Shown: in pieces, positions 47,265 to 55,465 of the stretch | Numbering within the stretch: the stretch's first letter is position 1 | Layout of the letters: each line of letters starts with the position of its first letter | Source of the DNA: Rhizobium sp. ZPR4 | GTDB lineage: Bacteria; Pseudomonadota; Alphaproteobacteria; Rhizobiales; Rhizobiaceae | Direction: 5' to 3' | Assembly (NCBI RefSeq): GCF_040215725.1 | Contig: NZ_CP157967.1 | Coordinates: 310,001 to 374,000 of the forward strand | Length of the DNA stretch: 64,000 nucleotides | Position numbers and translations under genes: made by a program | The notes under the pieces: generated by a model | Told to the model about the DNA's origin: nothing | Databases searched by the model: none | What the model saw: the letters and a program-made list of their open reading frames with translations, nothing else

Positions 47265-48460
47265 CCGAGTTTCATCCAAGGACTGAGGAGGAAGCGGCCT
47301 CCATCATCAGTGATCATACGGTACGCGGTGCAGCTCTTGCGATCGTCGGCGGCAACACGCGGTCCGGCTTCGGCAATGCGGTCGCGTCCGATGCCGTTCT
47401 GTCATCGCGCGGCCTTGCCGGCATCGTCGCCTACAATCCGGGCGAGATGGTGATGACCGCCCGCGCCGGCACGCCGGTTGCCGAGATCGAAGCGGCCCTT
47501 GCCGAGAGCGGTCAGATGATGGCCTTCGAGCCGATGGACCACCGGCCGCTGATGGCAACGGAAGGCGAGCCGACGATCGGCGGCATTTTCGCAGCCAATG
47601 TCTCCGGTCCGCGCCGTTTCGTCAGCGGTGCGGCGCGCGACAGCCTGCTTGGCGTTCGCTTCGTCAATGGCCGGGGGGAGATCGTCAAAGCTGGCGGGCG
47701 GGTGATGAAGAACGTCACCGGCCTCGATCTGGTCAAGCTGATGGCCGGCTCGCACGGAACGCTCGGCCTGCTGACCGAGGTGACGTTCCGTGTGCCGCCG
47801 AAACCGAAGACGGAAGAGACGATCGTCGTTTCCGGCCTGAACGATGCGGAAGCTGCCAATGCAATGGCCGCAGCCATGGCCCTGCCGCTCGAAGTATCGG
47901 GTGCTGCCCATTTGCCGCTCACCGTCGCCTGGTCCTTTCTCGATGGCAAGCTGCCGCAAGGGGAGGCGACGGTGCTGCGCATCGAGGGTCTTCCGGGCTC
48001 CGTCGCAGCCAGGGGGGAGAAGCTCGCTGCCGCGATGGGCCGGCTCGGGTCGGTGAAACGCCTCGAAGAGGAAGATAGCCGCAGGCTCTGGCGCGACATC
48101 CGCAATGTGAAGCCCTATGCGGATGGCACTTCGCGTCCCGTCTGGCGGGTCTCGGTCGCGCCCGGTACGGGCCACCAGCTCGTTGCCGCCCTTCGCCTGG
48201 AGGAGGGCGTGGACGCCTATTACGATTGGCAAGGCGGGCTTGTCTGGATGCGCATGGAAGCCGAGCCGGAAGGCGACATGCTGCGACGCTACATCCACGC
48301 GCTCGGCGGCGGACACGCGACCTTGATGCGCGCCACACCGGCTCACCGCGCGATGACGGCTGCTTTCCAGCCGCAGCCGGAGGCCGTAGCGTTGCTTTCG
48401 GCGCGCGTGAAGGAAAAATTCGATCCGGCCGGGATTTTCAACCCCGGCAAAATGGCGTGA
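47261..48460 (+). CDS. glcE: Glycolate oxidase subunit GlcE (FAD-binding)
   Basis: A 399-residue second FAD-binding subunit, shorter and more divergent than GlcD. FAD contact residues appear in GGNTRSGFGN near residue 28 and GEPTIGGIFAANVSGPRR near 100; the end EKFDPAGIFNPGKMA is typical of the family. It overlaps glcD and is followed by glcF after 13 bases, so the three are one operon. Confidence 0.93.
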   Translation: MTEFHPRTEEEAASIISDHTVRGAALAIVGGNTRSGFGNAVASDAVLSSRGLAGIVAYNPGEMVMTARAGTPVAEIEAALAESGQMMAFEPMDHRPLMATEGEPTIGGIFAANVSGPRRFVSGAARDSLLGVRFVNGRGEIVKAGGRVMKNVTGLDLVKLMAGSHGTLGLLTEVTFRVPPKPKTEETIVVSGLNDAEAANAMAAAMALPLEVSGAAHLPLTVAWSFLDGKLPQGEATVLRIEGLPGSVAARGEKLAAAMGRLGSVKRLEEEDSRRLWRDIRNVKPYADGTSRPVWRVSVAPGTGHQLVAALRLEEGVDAYYDWQGGLVWMRMEAEPEGDMLRRYIHALGGGHATLMRATPAHRAMTAAFQPQPEAVALLSARVKEKFDPAGIFNPGKMA

Positions 48461-48473
48461 CGGGGGCTGCCCG

Positions 48474-49793
48474 ATGCAAACCAATTTCACTCCCGAACAG
48501 CTTGCCGATCCGCATGTGGCCGAGTCCGAGGCGATCCTGCGCAAATGCGTGCATTGCGGCTTCTGCACCGCCACCTGTCCGACCTATGTGACGCTCGGCA
48601 ATGAGCTCGACAGCCCGCGCGGCCGCATCTACCTCATCAAGGATATGCTGGAAAATGGCCGGCCTGCCGATGCCGAGGTGGTGACGCATATCGACCGCTG
48701 TCTGTCCTGCCTTGCCTGCACGACGACCTGTCCGTCCGGCGTCGATTACATGCATCTGATCGACCATGCGCGCGTCCATGTCGAGAACACCTACAAGCGT
48801 CCGCTGATGGACCGGCTGACCCGCAACGTGCTGGCTGCCGTGCTGCCCTATCCCGGCCGTTTCCGGCTGGCCTTGCAGCTTGCAAACCTCGGCCGGCCGT
48901 TCAAGGGTCTGTTGAGACGCGTTCCGGCCTTGAAGGCTTTCGCCGCCATGCTCGATCTTGCGCCGCGCAGCATTCCCGCGCCGTCGCCCTTTGCCAAGCC
49001 GGGGGTGCACGCACCGCAGGCGGAGCGGCGCGGTCGCGTCGCGATCTTGACTGGCTGCGCCCAGCCGGTGCTCGATCCGGAAATCAATGCGGCGACCATC
49101 CGCCTTTTGACCCGCCTCGGCGTCGAGGTCGTGGCGCCGGAAGGCGAGGTTTGCTGCGGCTCGCTGGTCCACCATATGGGCCGCGAGGAGCAGGCGCTTG
49201 CCGCCGCCCGCGCCAATGTCGATGTCTGGATGCGTGAGATCGAAGCAGGTGGGCTCGATGCCATTATCATCACGGCGTCGGGCTGCGGCACGACGATCAA
49301 GGATTACGGGCATATGCTACGCCTCGATCCGGCCTATGCCGAAAAGGCGGCGAGGGTTTCAGCACTCGCAAGGGACATCACCGAGTATCTCGCAAGCCTC
49401 GACCTTCCCTCGCATATGCCGCGCGGCATTGCTGTCGCCTATCATTCCGCCTGCTCCATGCAGCATGGGCAGAAGATCACCATGGCGCCGAAGCTCTTGT
49501 TGAAGGCGGCCGGCTTCACCGTGCGGGAGCCGGCGGAAGGGCATTTGTGCTGCGGCTCTGCTGGCACCTACAACATCATGCAGCCGGAGATTTCGGCCGA
49601 GCTGAAGGCGCGCAAGGTGCGGAATCTCGAAGCGACGAGGGCCGATATCATCGCCACAGGCAATATCGGCTGCATCACGCAGATCGCCACGGGAACGGGC
49701 ATTCCCATCCTTCATACGGTGGAATTGCTGGATTGGGCCTATGGCGGGGATATGCCGGCCAAGCTGAAGGGCCTGCAGCCAGCGGCAGCCTAA
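48474..49793 (+). CDS. glcF: Glycolate oxidase iron-sulfur subunit GlcF
   Basis: A 439-residue iron-sulfur protein. Two ferredoxin-type clusters are seen as CVHCGFCTATCPTY near residue 24 and CLSCLACTTTCPSG near 74. Two CCG domains follow (GEVCCGSLVHHMG near 225, GHLCCGSAGTYN near 358). It carries electrons from GlcD/GlcE to the quinone pool. A repeat family B copy begins right after its TAA and may help end the transcript. Confidence 0.94.
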   Translation: MQTNFTPEQLADPHVAESEAILRKCVHCGFCTATCPTYVTLGNELDSPRGRIYLIKDMLENGRPADAEVVTHIDRCLSCLACTTTCPSGVDYMHLIDHARVHVENTYKRPLMDRLTRNVLAAVLPYPGRFRLALQLANLGRPFKGLLRRVPALKAFAAMLDLAPRSIPAPSPFAKPGVHAPQAERRGRVAILTGCAQPVLDPEINAATIRLLTRLGVEVVAPEGEVCCGSLVHHMGREEQALAAARANVDVWMREIEAGGLDAIIITASGCGTTIKDYGHMLRLDPAYAEKAARVSALARDITEYLASLDLPSHMPRGIAVAYHSACSMQHGQKITMAPKLLLKAAGFTVREPAEGHLCCGSAGTYNIMQPEISAELKARKVRNLEATRADIIATGNIGCITQIATGTGIPILHTVELLDWAYGGDMPAKLKGLQPAAA

Positions 49794-49878
49794 AGCAATT
49801 CCGGGAAAATGCATAGCGGTTTTCCGCCTGGAATTGCGTAAAAACAAAAGGATAGAGCGTTTTCGCGATTCGAAGAAA
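49794..49878 (+). repeat. Repeat family B, copy 2
   Basis: AGCAATTCCGGGAAAATGC to about 49878, matching the copy at 44111 over its first 60 or so bases, including TAGCGGTTTTCC and GGAATTGCGT. The second hairpin is diverged. It starts immediately after the glcF TAA. Confidence 0.8.
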
Positions 49879-49890
49879 GACTCGGCAGTC

Positions 49891-50238
49891 CTAATGCAGC
49901 CTGTCCGGGGCGGGCAGGCGGTGCGCCTGCCATTCAACCTCGAATTTGTCGGCGGCGATGCGCGTCATGCTGATGCGCTCCTGGCCTTCTTCGAAGAAGA
50001 TGCCGTCCACCAGTCCGGCGATACCGTCGTAAAACGAGCCTTCCACTAGGCTGGTCAGGTGTTGAATCTCACGTCCGCGCAGGGAAATATCGGCAACCGA
50101 CATACAATGTCGGCGGCCATCGGCAAATACGTCGATGAGCCGTGGAACATCGCCACCGACATCGACTTCATAATAGACGATGACCGGCTCCTCGCTTTCC
50201 GGATGAATCCAGTCGCAACGATAGTAGAAGAAGCTCAT
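49891..50238 (-). CDS. DUF6881-like small protein
   Basis: A ~115-residue protein. FFYYRCDWIHPESEEPVIVYYEVD at the start, VFADGRRHCMS in the middle and ISMTRIAADKFEVEWQ at the end match, from memory, the DUF6881 layout. No function is known. The ATG at 50238 (MSFFYYRC) is preferred to one seven codons earlier. It is convergent with glcF and separated by a repeat. Confidence 0.68.
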   Translation of the reverse strand: MSFFYYRCDWIHPESEEPVIVYYEVDVGGDVPRLIDVFADGRRHCMSVADISLRGREIQHLTSLVEGSFYDGIAGLVDGIFFEEGQERISMTRIAADKFEVEWQAHRLPAPDRLH

Positions 50239-50315
50239 GTGCCTGATGATAGCACACAATCCCCCAAGCCTGTACCGGTTTGGGGGATCGATTGCGAATA
50301 CCGGGCGAATGATCT

Positions 50316-50987
50316 TCAGAAGTTGAACGAGACGCCGAAGTTGAGCGCGTGCGTGAAGACCCTGGTCTTCAGGGTGTCGCCGCTGTCGATCGAGACATTG
50401 TCGATGAAGTTGTAGTTGCCCTTGTATTCGACGAAGGTCGACCAGTGCTTGGCGAACTGATAGCTGACGCCGGCCTGCGCCTGCAGCGAAGCACCGCCGA
50501 ACTGGTAGTCGAAAGTCGTGCCCGAGGCGCGCGTGACTTCGACGTGCGGCACGTTGATGCCGGCGCCGAGACCGACATAGGGCGTCCAGTTGCGGCTGGG
50601 GTCCTGGAAACGATAGAGCGCATTCAGCGTCAGCATGTTCAGGCCGTCGGTGAACTCGAAATGCGACCAGCCGGGCGTGTTGCCGAGATCGCCGTAGACC
50701 TTCGCATGGGTATAATCGAGCGACACGCCCCAGTTCGGCTTGTCGAACTGGTCAAGCCACCAGATGCCGCGGAAGCCGAAATAGGGCGGCATCTTGAAGG
50801 ATTTGCCGGACCAGTTGGGGTCGAAATCAGCGCCATCCGATGTGGTCACATTGCTGCCTGTTGCAGCCTGTATGCCGCCGTAAGCGGAAAATTGCATCTC
50901 TGCGGAGGCAGAGCTTGCGGCAAATATGAATGCGGAAGTCGCAAGCGCGGCGAGCGCCGGCTGCTTGATGCGAAATGCACGATGCAT
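50316..50987 (-). CDS. Outer-membrane beta-barrel protein, possibly lipid A oxidase LpxQ-like
   Basis: A 223-residue outer-membrane protein. A signal peptide ends near residue 29 (SSASAEMQF), leaving a barrel of about eight strands with alternating aromatic residues and a C-terminal Phe (FGVSFNF), the signal for BAM insertion. Segments such as NWTPYVGLGAGINVPHVEV and LQAQAGVSYQF, and its ~224-residue size, recall the rhizobial lipid A oxidase LpxQ, though I am not certain. If cleaved after SAS, the mature end is Ala-Glu, the motif by which L,D-transpeptidases attach barrels to peptidoglycan in related bacteria; two such enzymes lie upstream. Confidence 0.78.
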   Translation of the reverse strand: MHRAFRIKQPALAALATSAFIFAASSASAEMQFSAYGGIQAATGSNVTTSDGADFDPNWSGKSFKMPPYFGFRGIWWLDQFDKPNWGVSLDYTHAKVYGDLGNTPGWSHFEFTDGLNMLTLNALYRFQDPSRNWTPYVGLGAGINVPHVEVTRASGTTFDYQFGGASLQAQAGVSYQFAKHWSTFVEYKGNYNFIDNVSIDSGDTLKTRVFTHALNFGVSFNF

Positions 50988-51300
50988 ATGAAATCCCCGG
51001 ATGCGAAAGTGCTGCCATCTAAGCGTGCTTCCATGACACTTCTATTGCAGTCATGGGTGAACAAGCACGGCTTAGGCGGGAAAACTGACGCTAAACTGAA
51101 GGGAATGGGCCGTTTTGCGGCACGCCGGCGCGATAAGTTTCAGGCTGTAACACTGGCGCAACAGTAGCTCAGCCAGGCCTGGAGAAAGATGACACCTCGC
51201 AAGCGAAACGGGCGCCCCTGACCTGCATGATCGGTGTCATGCCATGGTCTGGAACGCCCGTGAGTCGGTGTTCGAATCAGGGGTAGGAACTACCCCCCGA
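50988..51300. other. Gap with dense complementary segments
   Basis: This 313-base gap holds the beta-barrel gene's promoter region and, at 51189-51298, several complementary stretches: ATGACACC/GGTGTCAT, ACGGGCG/CGCCCGT, CCCCTGA/TCAGGGG and a terminal hairpin GGGGTAG-GAA-CTACCCC (51280-51296). The last one follows the L,D-transpeptidase stop on the minus strand and may end that transcript. No tRNA can be folded here. Confidence 0.4.
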
Positions 51301-51999
51301 TCAGCCGCCGAACAGGGTTCTCAGTACATCGACGCCGCGATCCTGATAGCTGACTTCGCCCTGCTTGTTGCCGGGGCCGACGACGATGACCTTGGTGCCG
51401 ACGGGAACACGATCATAGAGATCGATCACGTCCTTGTTCATCATGCGAATGCAGCCCGACGACATGTTGAGGCCGATGCTCCAGGGCTGGTTGGTGCCGT
51501 GGATGCGGAAGGCGGTATCGTTGCCGTTGCGATAGAGATACATGGCGCGCGCGCCGAGCGGATTGTCCTCGCCGCCCTCCTGGTAGGCAGGCAGCTTGTG
51601 GCCCTTCTTGGCTTCACGGACGATCATTTCCGGCGGCGGCGTCCAGCCCGGCCACTCCGCCTTGCGGCCGACCTTGACGACACCCGACCAGCCAAAGCCG
51701 TCGCGGCCGACGCCGATACCATAGCGTCTTGCGCGATTATCGCCTTCGACGAGGTAGAGATACTTGTTGTTGGTGTCGATAATGATGGTGCCCGGCTCCT
51801 CGTTCGTCGCCAGCCGCACCATGCGCCGCTGGAATTGCGGCTTCACCTGGCCCTGCGGCTCCATCGCGACCTGGACAACATCGGCGCGGCTAGCAGGCGC
51901 CGCATAGGGTGCGGAGGCGGTAAAGGCCGCTGCGTTCGATGCTGCAAGAAGACACGCCGCAACGACACCTGTCGTCACGATCGACAATGCTGCTTTCAT
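51301..51999 (-). CDS. L,D-transpeptidase (YkuD domain), copy 1
   Basis: A 232-residue periplasmic enzyme with a signal peptide (ends near AASNAAA, residue 24) and a YkuD domain at about 70-210. The catalytic motif is [20 protein letters not shown], with Cys near residue 184 in SSGCIRM. These enzymes make 3-3 crosslinks in peptidoglycan or attach outer-membrane proteins. It lies downstream of a related paralogue on the same strand (217-base gap), suggesting duplication. GAGGGGAA sets the ATG. Confidence 0.92.
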   Translation of the reverse strand: MKAALSIVTTGVVAACLLAASNAAAFTASAPYAAPASRADVVQVAMEPQGQVKPQFQRRMVRLATNEEPGTIIIDTNNKYLYLVEGDNRARRYGIGVGRDGFGWSGVVKVGRKAEWPGWTPPPEMIVREAKKGHKLPAYQEGGEDNPLGARAMYLYRNGNDTAFRIHGTNQPWSIGLNMSSGCIRMMNKDVIDLYDRVPVGTKVIVVGPGNKQGEVSYQDRGVDVLRTLFGG

Positions 52000-52116
52000 A
52001 ATGGCATTCCCCTCGTTGAATTCGGTAGGAAACTACCGGAACCGACGAAGGGATCAAGATCAAAATGCCAGATGAGGAGGCTGGCCTGGAAGAACACCCC
52101 TCTCTTCTGTCGAGGA

Positions 52117-52140
52117 TCAGACTATAGTCTGAACTATAGT
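52117..52140. promoter_or_regulatory. Operator-like palindrome upstream of L,D-transpeptidase copy 1
   Basis: TCAGACTATAGTCTGA (52117-52132) is a perfect 16-base palindrome, and its core ACTATAGT recurs at 52133-52140, twelve bases on. It lies about 120 bases before the start of copy 1 in the gap between the two transpeptidase genes, so it is a good candidate binding site for a dimeric regulator. Confidence 0.45.
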
Positions 52141-52216
52141 GGGGGCTTTCCAGCGCGGCGAAGACTGCCCCTTCGATAGGACAGTATCGCCGCACAGGTC
52201 CCGAGGTCGTTCGAGA

Positions 52217-52999
52217 CTACATGACGGTGACGCGGGTGCCGACTTTCACGCGGTTGTAAAGATCGATGACGTCTTCGTTGCGAAGGCGGATGCAGCCTGA
52301 GGAGACGGCATTGCCGATTGTCCAGGGTGCGTTGGTGCCGTGGATGCGATAGAGCGTGGAGCCGAGATACATGGCGCGTGCGCCGAGCGGATTGCCTTCG
52401 CCGCCTTCCATATGTGCCGGCAGATAGTGGCCCTTGGCCGCTTCGCGGGAGATCATTTCGGCGGGCGGCGTCCAGTCCGGCCATTCCTGCTTGCGGGTCA
52501 CGGTATGGGCGCCGGCCCATTCGAAGCCGGGCTTGCCAACGCCGACGCCGTAGCGCCGGGCCTTGCCGCCATCCATCACCAGATAGAGAAAGCGGTTATT
52601 GGTATCGATGATGATGCTGCCGGGCTTTTCCTTGGTCTGGTAGTCGACGATCTGCGGCAGGAATTGCGGATCGATCTGGCCGCGGACCGCCGGATATTGC
52701 GGGCGGGTCATGGCGACCTGCTGCACGGCCGGGCGCGCAAACAGCCCGCGCGGCTGCACGACCTGGCGTACCTGCGGATTGGCCTGCTGCTGCATCGTGG
52801 GATCGGCGGCGCGGCGGGCCATCGGGCGAGGATAGACCACCGGCTGCACGTTGCCGCCGCCAAGCTGCATCACCCAGGGGGCGGTCAGATCGGGACTGAC
52901 GATGACGGGCGGGCGCGACTGATAACGATCGTCGGCAAAGGCGGTGGAGGCAAGCAGGCTCAGGGCGCCGGCGGCACACAGAACGGCATGTTTCATCAT
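52217..52999 (-). CDS. L,D-transpeptidase (YkuD domain), copy 2
   Basis: A 260-residue paralogue of the gene at 51301. Signal peptide to about residue 22 (STAFA), then a ~95-residue Pro/Gln/Arg-rich linker (MQQQANPQVRQVVQPRG) that could reach through the periplasm, then the YkuD domain with YRIHGTNAPWTIGNAVSSGC and the catalytic Cys in SSGCIRL. Copy 1 lacks most of this linker. The two share wording such as KEKPGSIIIDTNN / [13 protein letters not shown], so they arose by duplication. Confidence 0.92.
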   Translation of the reverse strand: MMKHAVLCAAGALSLLASTAFADDRYQSRPPVIVSPDLTAPWVMQLGGGNVQPVVYPRPMARRAADPTMQQQANPQVRQVVQPRGLFARPAVQQVAMTRPQYPAVRGQIDPQFLPQIVDYQTKEKPGSIIIDTNNRFLYLVMDGGKARRYGVGVGKPGFEWAGAHTVTRKQEWPDWTPPAEMISREAAKGHYLPAHMEGGEGNPLGARAMYLGSTLYRIHGTNAPWTIGNAVSSGCIRLRNEDVIDLYNRVKVGTRVTVM

Positions 53000-53301
53000 C
53001 GGACAAACTCTCTACACATGGGCCGAAGATAGGCGCGAAAGCACCCGGTCGAAATCATGGTGCCACTTGCACGCGAGCGAATGGTAAACATCTATTCATC
53101 AAAATGCCGCGAAGCCGATAAAGCTTTGTCAGGGTTACCGCCTGGTTTGGAAAGATGGTTTGCAAGTGGTAAATCATGAATCGGAATGCGCGGTCGTCGA
53201 AGTCAGCCTATGAATTTAAGCATTTGATTGATCTCAATTTATCCGATAGTTGCATACCGGTTTCCGGTAGCGCGCGCTGAAATAGGGGACGAATCGCGAA
53301 A
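53000..53301. other. Gap between L,D-transpeptidase copy 2 and tag
   Basis: A 302-base divergent gap carrying the promoters of both genes. Apart from the FNR/FixK-like site noted separately I see no gene or strong structure in it. Confidence 0.4.
53224..53237. promoter_or_regulatory. FNR/FixK-like box upstream of tag
   Basis: TTGATTGATCTCAA matches the anaerobox TTGAT-N4-ATCAA at nine of the ten defined positions. It lies 65 bases before the tag start codon, which would suit activation of a promoter starting about 40 bases downstream. Chance occurrence is possible. Confidence 0.35.
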
Positions 53302-53931
53302 ATGACCGAAACGGGCATCATCACCGGCGAAGACGGCAAGGACCGCTGCTTCTGGCACGGCAATCTGCCGGAATATCAGCGCTATCACGACGAGGAATGG
53401 GGCCGCCCGGTCGTCAACGACATCAGGCTCTTCGAGAAGATCTGCCTGGAAGGCTTCCAGTCGGGCCTTTCCTGGCTGACGATCCTGCGCAAGCGAGAGA
53501 ACTTCCGCGCCGCTTTTGCCGGCTTCGATTTCGAGAAGGTCGCCAGGTTCGATGATGCCGATATCGAGCGCTGCCTTGCCGATGCCGGCATCATCCGTCA
53601 CCGCGGCAAGATCGTCTCCACCATCAACAATGCCCGCCGCGCCATCGAGTTGCGTGACGAATTCGGCTCGCTCGCCCGCTATTTCTGGAGCCATGAGCCG
53701 GGTGCTGCCGAGCGCCCCGAGCTTTTCGACCTTGCCCATCTCCGGGCCAATCCGACGACGCCCGCTTCCGTGCGGATCTCGAAGGATTTGAAGAAACGTG
53801 GCTGGACCTTTGTCGGTCCAACCACAGTTTATGCCTTCATGCAGGCTATGGGTCTCGTCAACGATCACATCGAAGGCTGCTATTGCCGGAAAGAGGTGGA
53901 GGCGATGCGATGCGCATTGGTGCGGCCGTGA
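53302..53931 (+). CDS. tag: DNA-3-methyladenine glycosylase I
   Basis: A 209-residue base-excision repair glycosylase that removes 3-methyladenine. The zinc-snap ligands are visible: Cys in KDRCFWHG near residue 16, His in YHDEEWG near 29, and His and Cys in NDHIEGCYC near 190-196. GFQSGLSWLTILRKRENFRAAF near 52-73 is the helix-hairpin core. Its 3' end overlaps the following secreted-protein gene by 22 bases. Confidence 0.93.
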   Translation: MTETGIITGEDGKDRCFWHGNLPEYQRYHDEEWGRPVVNDIRLFEKICLEGFQSGLSWLTILRKRENFRAAFAGFDFEKVARFDDADIERCLADAGIIRHRGKIVSTINNARRAIELRDEFGSLARYFWSHEPGAAERPELFDLAHLRANPTTPASVRISKDLKKRGWTFVGPTTVYAFMQAMGLVNDHIEGCYCRKEVEAMRCALVRP

Positions 53932-54452
53932 GAGCTCCGCTTTTCGGTCTTTCGCTGACGATATTTGCGCTGTTAGGTGCCGCAGCCGCCTATGCTCAAA
54001 GCGACACCCAGCAACAGCAGCTGCCGCAGCTCGATCGCGGCGAAAAGCTTGAAAAAATCGCCTTGCCGGCCGTCCTCGAGAAGCTGACTGGCTGGACGAA
54101 ATTCGGCAAGGGCAAGGTCTATATGCTGCCACTGAAGAAGGGCCAGCATGTGCGGATCACCTTTAGCTCAAAGAGCAAATACGCCTATATGGCGATCTTC
54201 GACCTCTCGTCGAGCGAGGATGAATCCTTCTTCGGCACGGACGAAGATGGCAATACCGCCGACGTCACCGTCAATGAGGATACGACCTGGCTGATAAAGC
54301 CTTATTATTCGCGCGTCACCCGTCGGCGCGGCCTCGGGGCACCTTACGAAATCCTCATCGATCCCAATCCGCCGGCCACGCAGCAGCCTGCCGACCAGCA
54401 GAAGGATCAAGGCCCGATGCTGTTTCCGCCACGTTCGAAACAGGGACAGTAA
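53910..54452 (+). CDS. Small secreted protein of unknown function
   Basis: A 180-residue protein not recognised. The signal peptide (MRIGAAVRAPLFGLSLTIFALLGAAAAYA) ends near residue 29. The mature part has a Gln-rich start, a beta-rich middle (YMLPLKKGQHVRITFSSKSKYAYMAIFDLSS) that could be a pre-peptidase-type or jelly-roll fold, and a Pro/Gln-rich tail. The ATG at 53910 lies inside the end of tag (22-base overlap), so the two are co-translated although their roles seem unrelated. It converges with the HAD gene. Confidence 0.72.
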   Translation: MRIGAAVRAPLFGLSLTIFALLGAAAAYAQSDTQQQQLPQLDRGEKLEKIALPAVLEKLTGWTKFGKGKVYMLPLKKGQHVRITFSSKSKYAYMAIFDLSSSEDESFFGTDEDGNTADVTVNEDTTWLIKPYYSRVTRRRGLGAPYEILIDPNPPATQQPADQQKDQGPMLFPPRSKQGQ

Positions 54453-54455
54453 GGG

Positions 54456-55160
54456 TTACAGCAACGCTTCGATCACGCCATGCAGCTCGCCGAGATGGCC
54501 GATCTTGCGGAAGCGTGGCGCTTCGGTCGGCTCCTCCACATGCTCGAACGACCATGTAAGCTCGTGCGGCACGAAGACACCGTAGCTGCCGGCGGCAAGC
54601 GCCGGCACGATGTCCGATTTCAGCGAATTGCCGATCATCATCGCCCGCTCAGGCCCGTCGCCCACCTTGGAAAAGATGCGGCGATAGGTCGACGCGTTCT
54701 TGTCCGAGACGATTTCGACGGCATCGAAAAGGTCGCCGAGCCCGGATTGCGCAAGCTTGCGTTCCTGATCGAAAAGATCGCCCTTGGTAATCAGCACCAG
54801 CAGATATTTTCCCGACAGGGCCTCCAGCGTCTGGCGCACATGCGGCAGGGTTTCGACGGGATGGGCGAGAAGATCACGGCCGATATCGAGAATCTGCGCA
54901 ATGACATTCGATGGCACTTCACCCTCGGTGATCTCGATGGCCGTCTCGATCATCGAGAGGGTAAAGCCTTTTATGCCGAAGCCGTAGTGGCGAAGATTGC
55001 GCTTCTCTGCCTCCAATAGACGTGCGGAGATGACGTCGCTTGCGGCATGATCGGCGAGAAGGTCGGTAAACTGCAGCTCCGTCAGCCGGTAGAACTGTTC
55101 GTTCTGCCAGAGCGTGTCATCGGCATCGAAGCCGATCGTGGTCAAAGGGCGTTGCGTCAT
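54456..55160 (-). CDS. HAD superfamily hydrolase
   Basis: A 234-residue phosphatase-like HAD protein. Motif I is GFDADDTLW near residue 10 with the nucleophile Asp, motif II lies in LVLITKGDLFDQ near 120, motif III Lys in VSDKNASTY near 147, and motif IV in MMIGNSLKSDI near 165. The cap is helical. The YjjG/GppA-like wording suggests a small-molecule phosphatase; the substrate is unknown. The start at 55160 (MTQRPLTTIGFD) gives the family N-terminus; two upstream Mets are in frame. Confidence 0.85.
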   Translation of the reverse strand: MTQRPLTTIGFDADDTLWQNEQFYRLTELQFTDLLADHAASDVISARLLEAEKRNLRHYGFGIKGFTLSMIETAIEITEGEVPSNVIAQILDIGRDLLAHPVETLPHVRQTLEALSGKYLLVLITKGDLFDQERKLAQSGLGDLFDAVEIVSDKNASTYRRIFSKVGDGPERAMMIGNSLKSDIVPALAAGSYGVFVPHELTWSFEHVEEPTEAPRFRKIGHLGELHGVIEALL

Positions 55161-55465
55161 CGGTATGTCCGTTCTGCGCATGATATGAAGGCTGGAGTCT
55201 AATCCGCGCCCGGTCGGACGCAAGAGCAAGTGCTGGTAACCGCATCGTGATCGATCCGAGGTCTCGCGTTGAAATCGGTTTCCGGTGCATTATGTGCTTG
55301 TTGTCTCGATCGCTGCGGTGCCAGAGCCCGGCCTCGACGACTGTCTTATGACCTCCCCAGGGCAGCGCCGATAGCGGCTGCCATGCCGAGGCCAATCTAT
55401 AGCTAAAAGATAAGCATTCACCGGCCGGAAGTGTCTTCCGGCTGACCACAAGGGAATTTTCTCCT
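55161..55465. other. Gap between HAD and aldo/keto reductase genes; nothing found
   Basis: A 305-base divergent gap. A small stem (CCGGAAG/CTTCCGG) lies shortly before the aldo/keto reductase start. I see no gene, repeat or recognisable operator. Confidence 0.4.

Noticed and set aside
51160..51290. tRNA-like words (TAGCTCAG near 51172, GTTCGAATC near 51270)
   Set aside because: The spacing is about 100 bases, the acceptor ends do not pair and no anticodon arm forms, so a functional tRNA is not supported.
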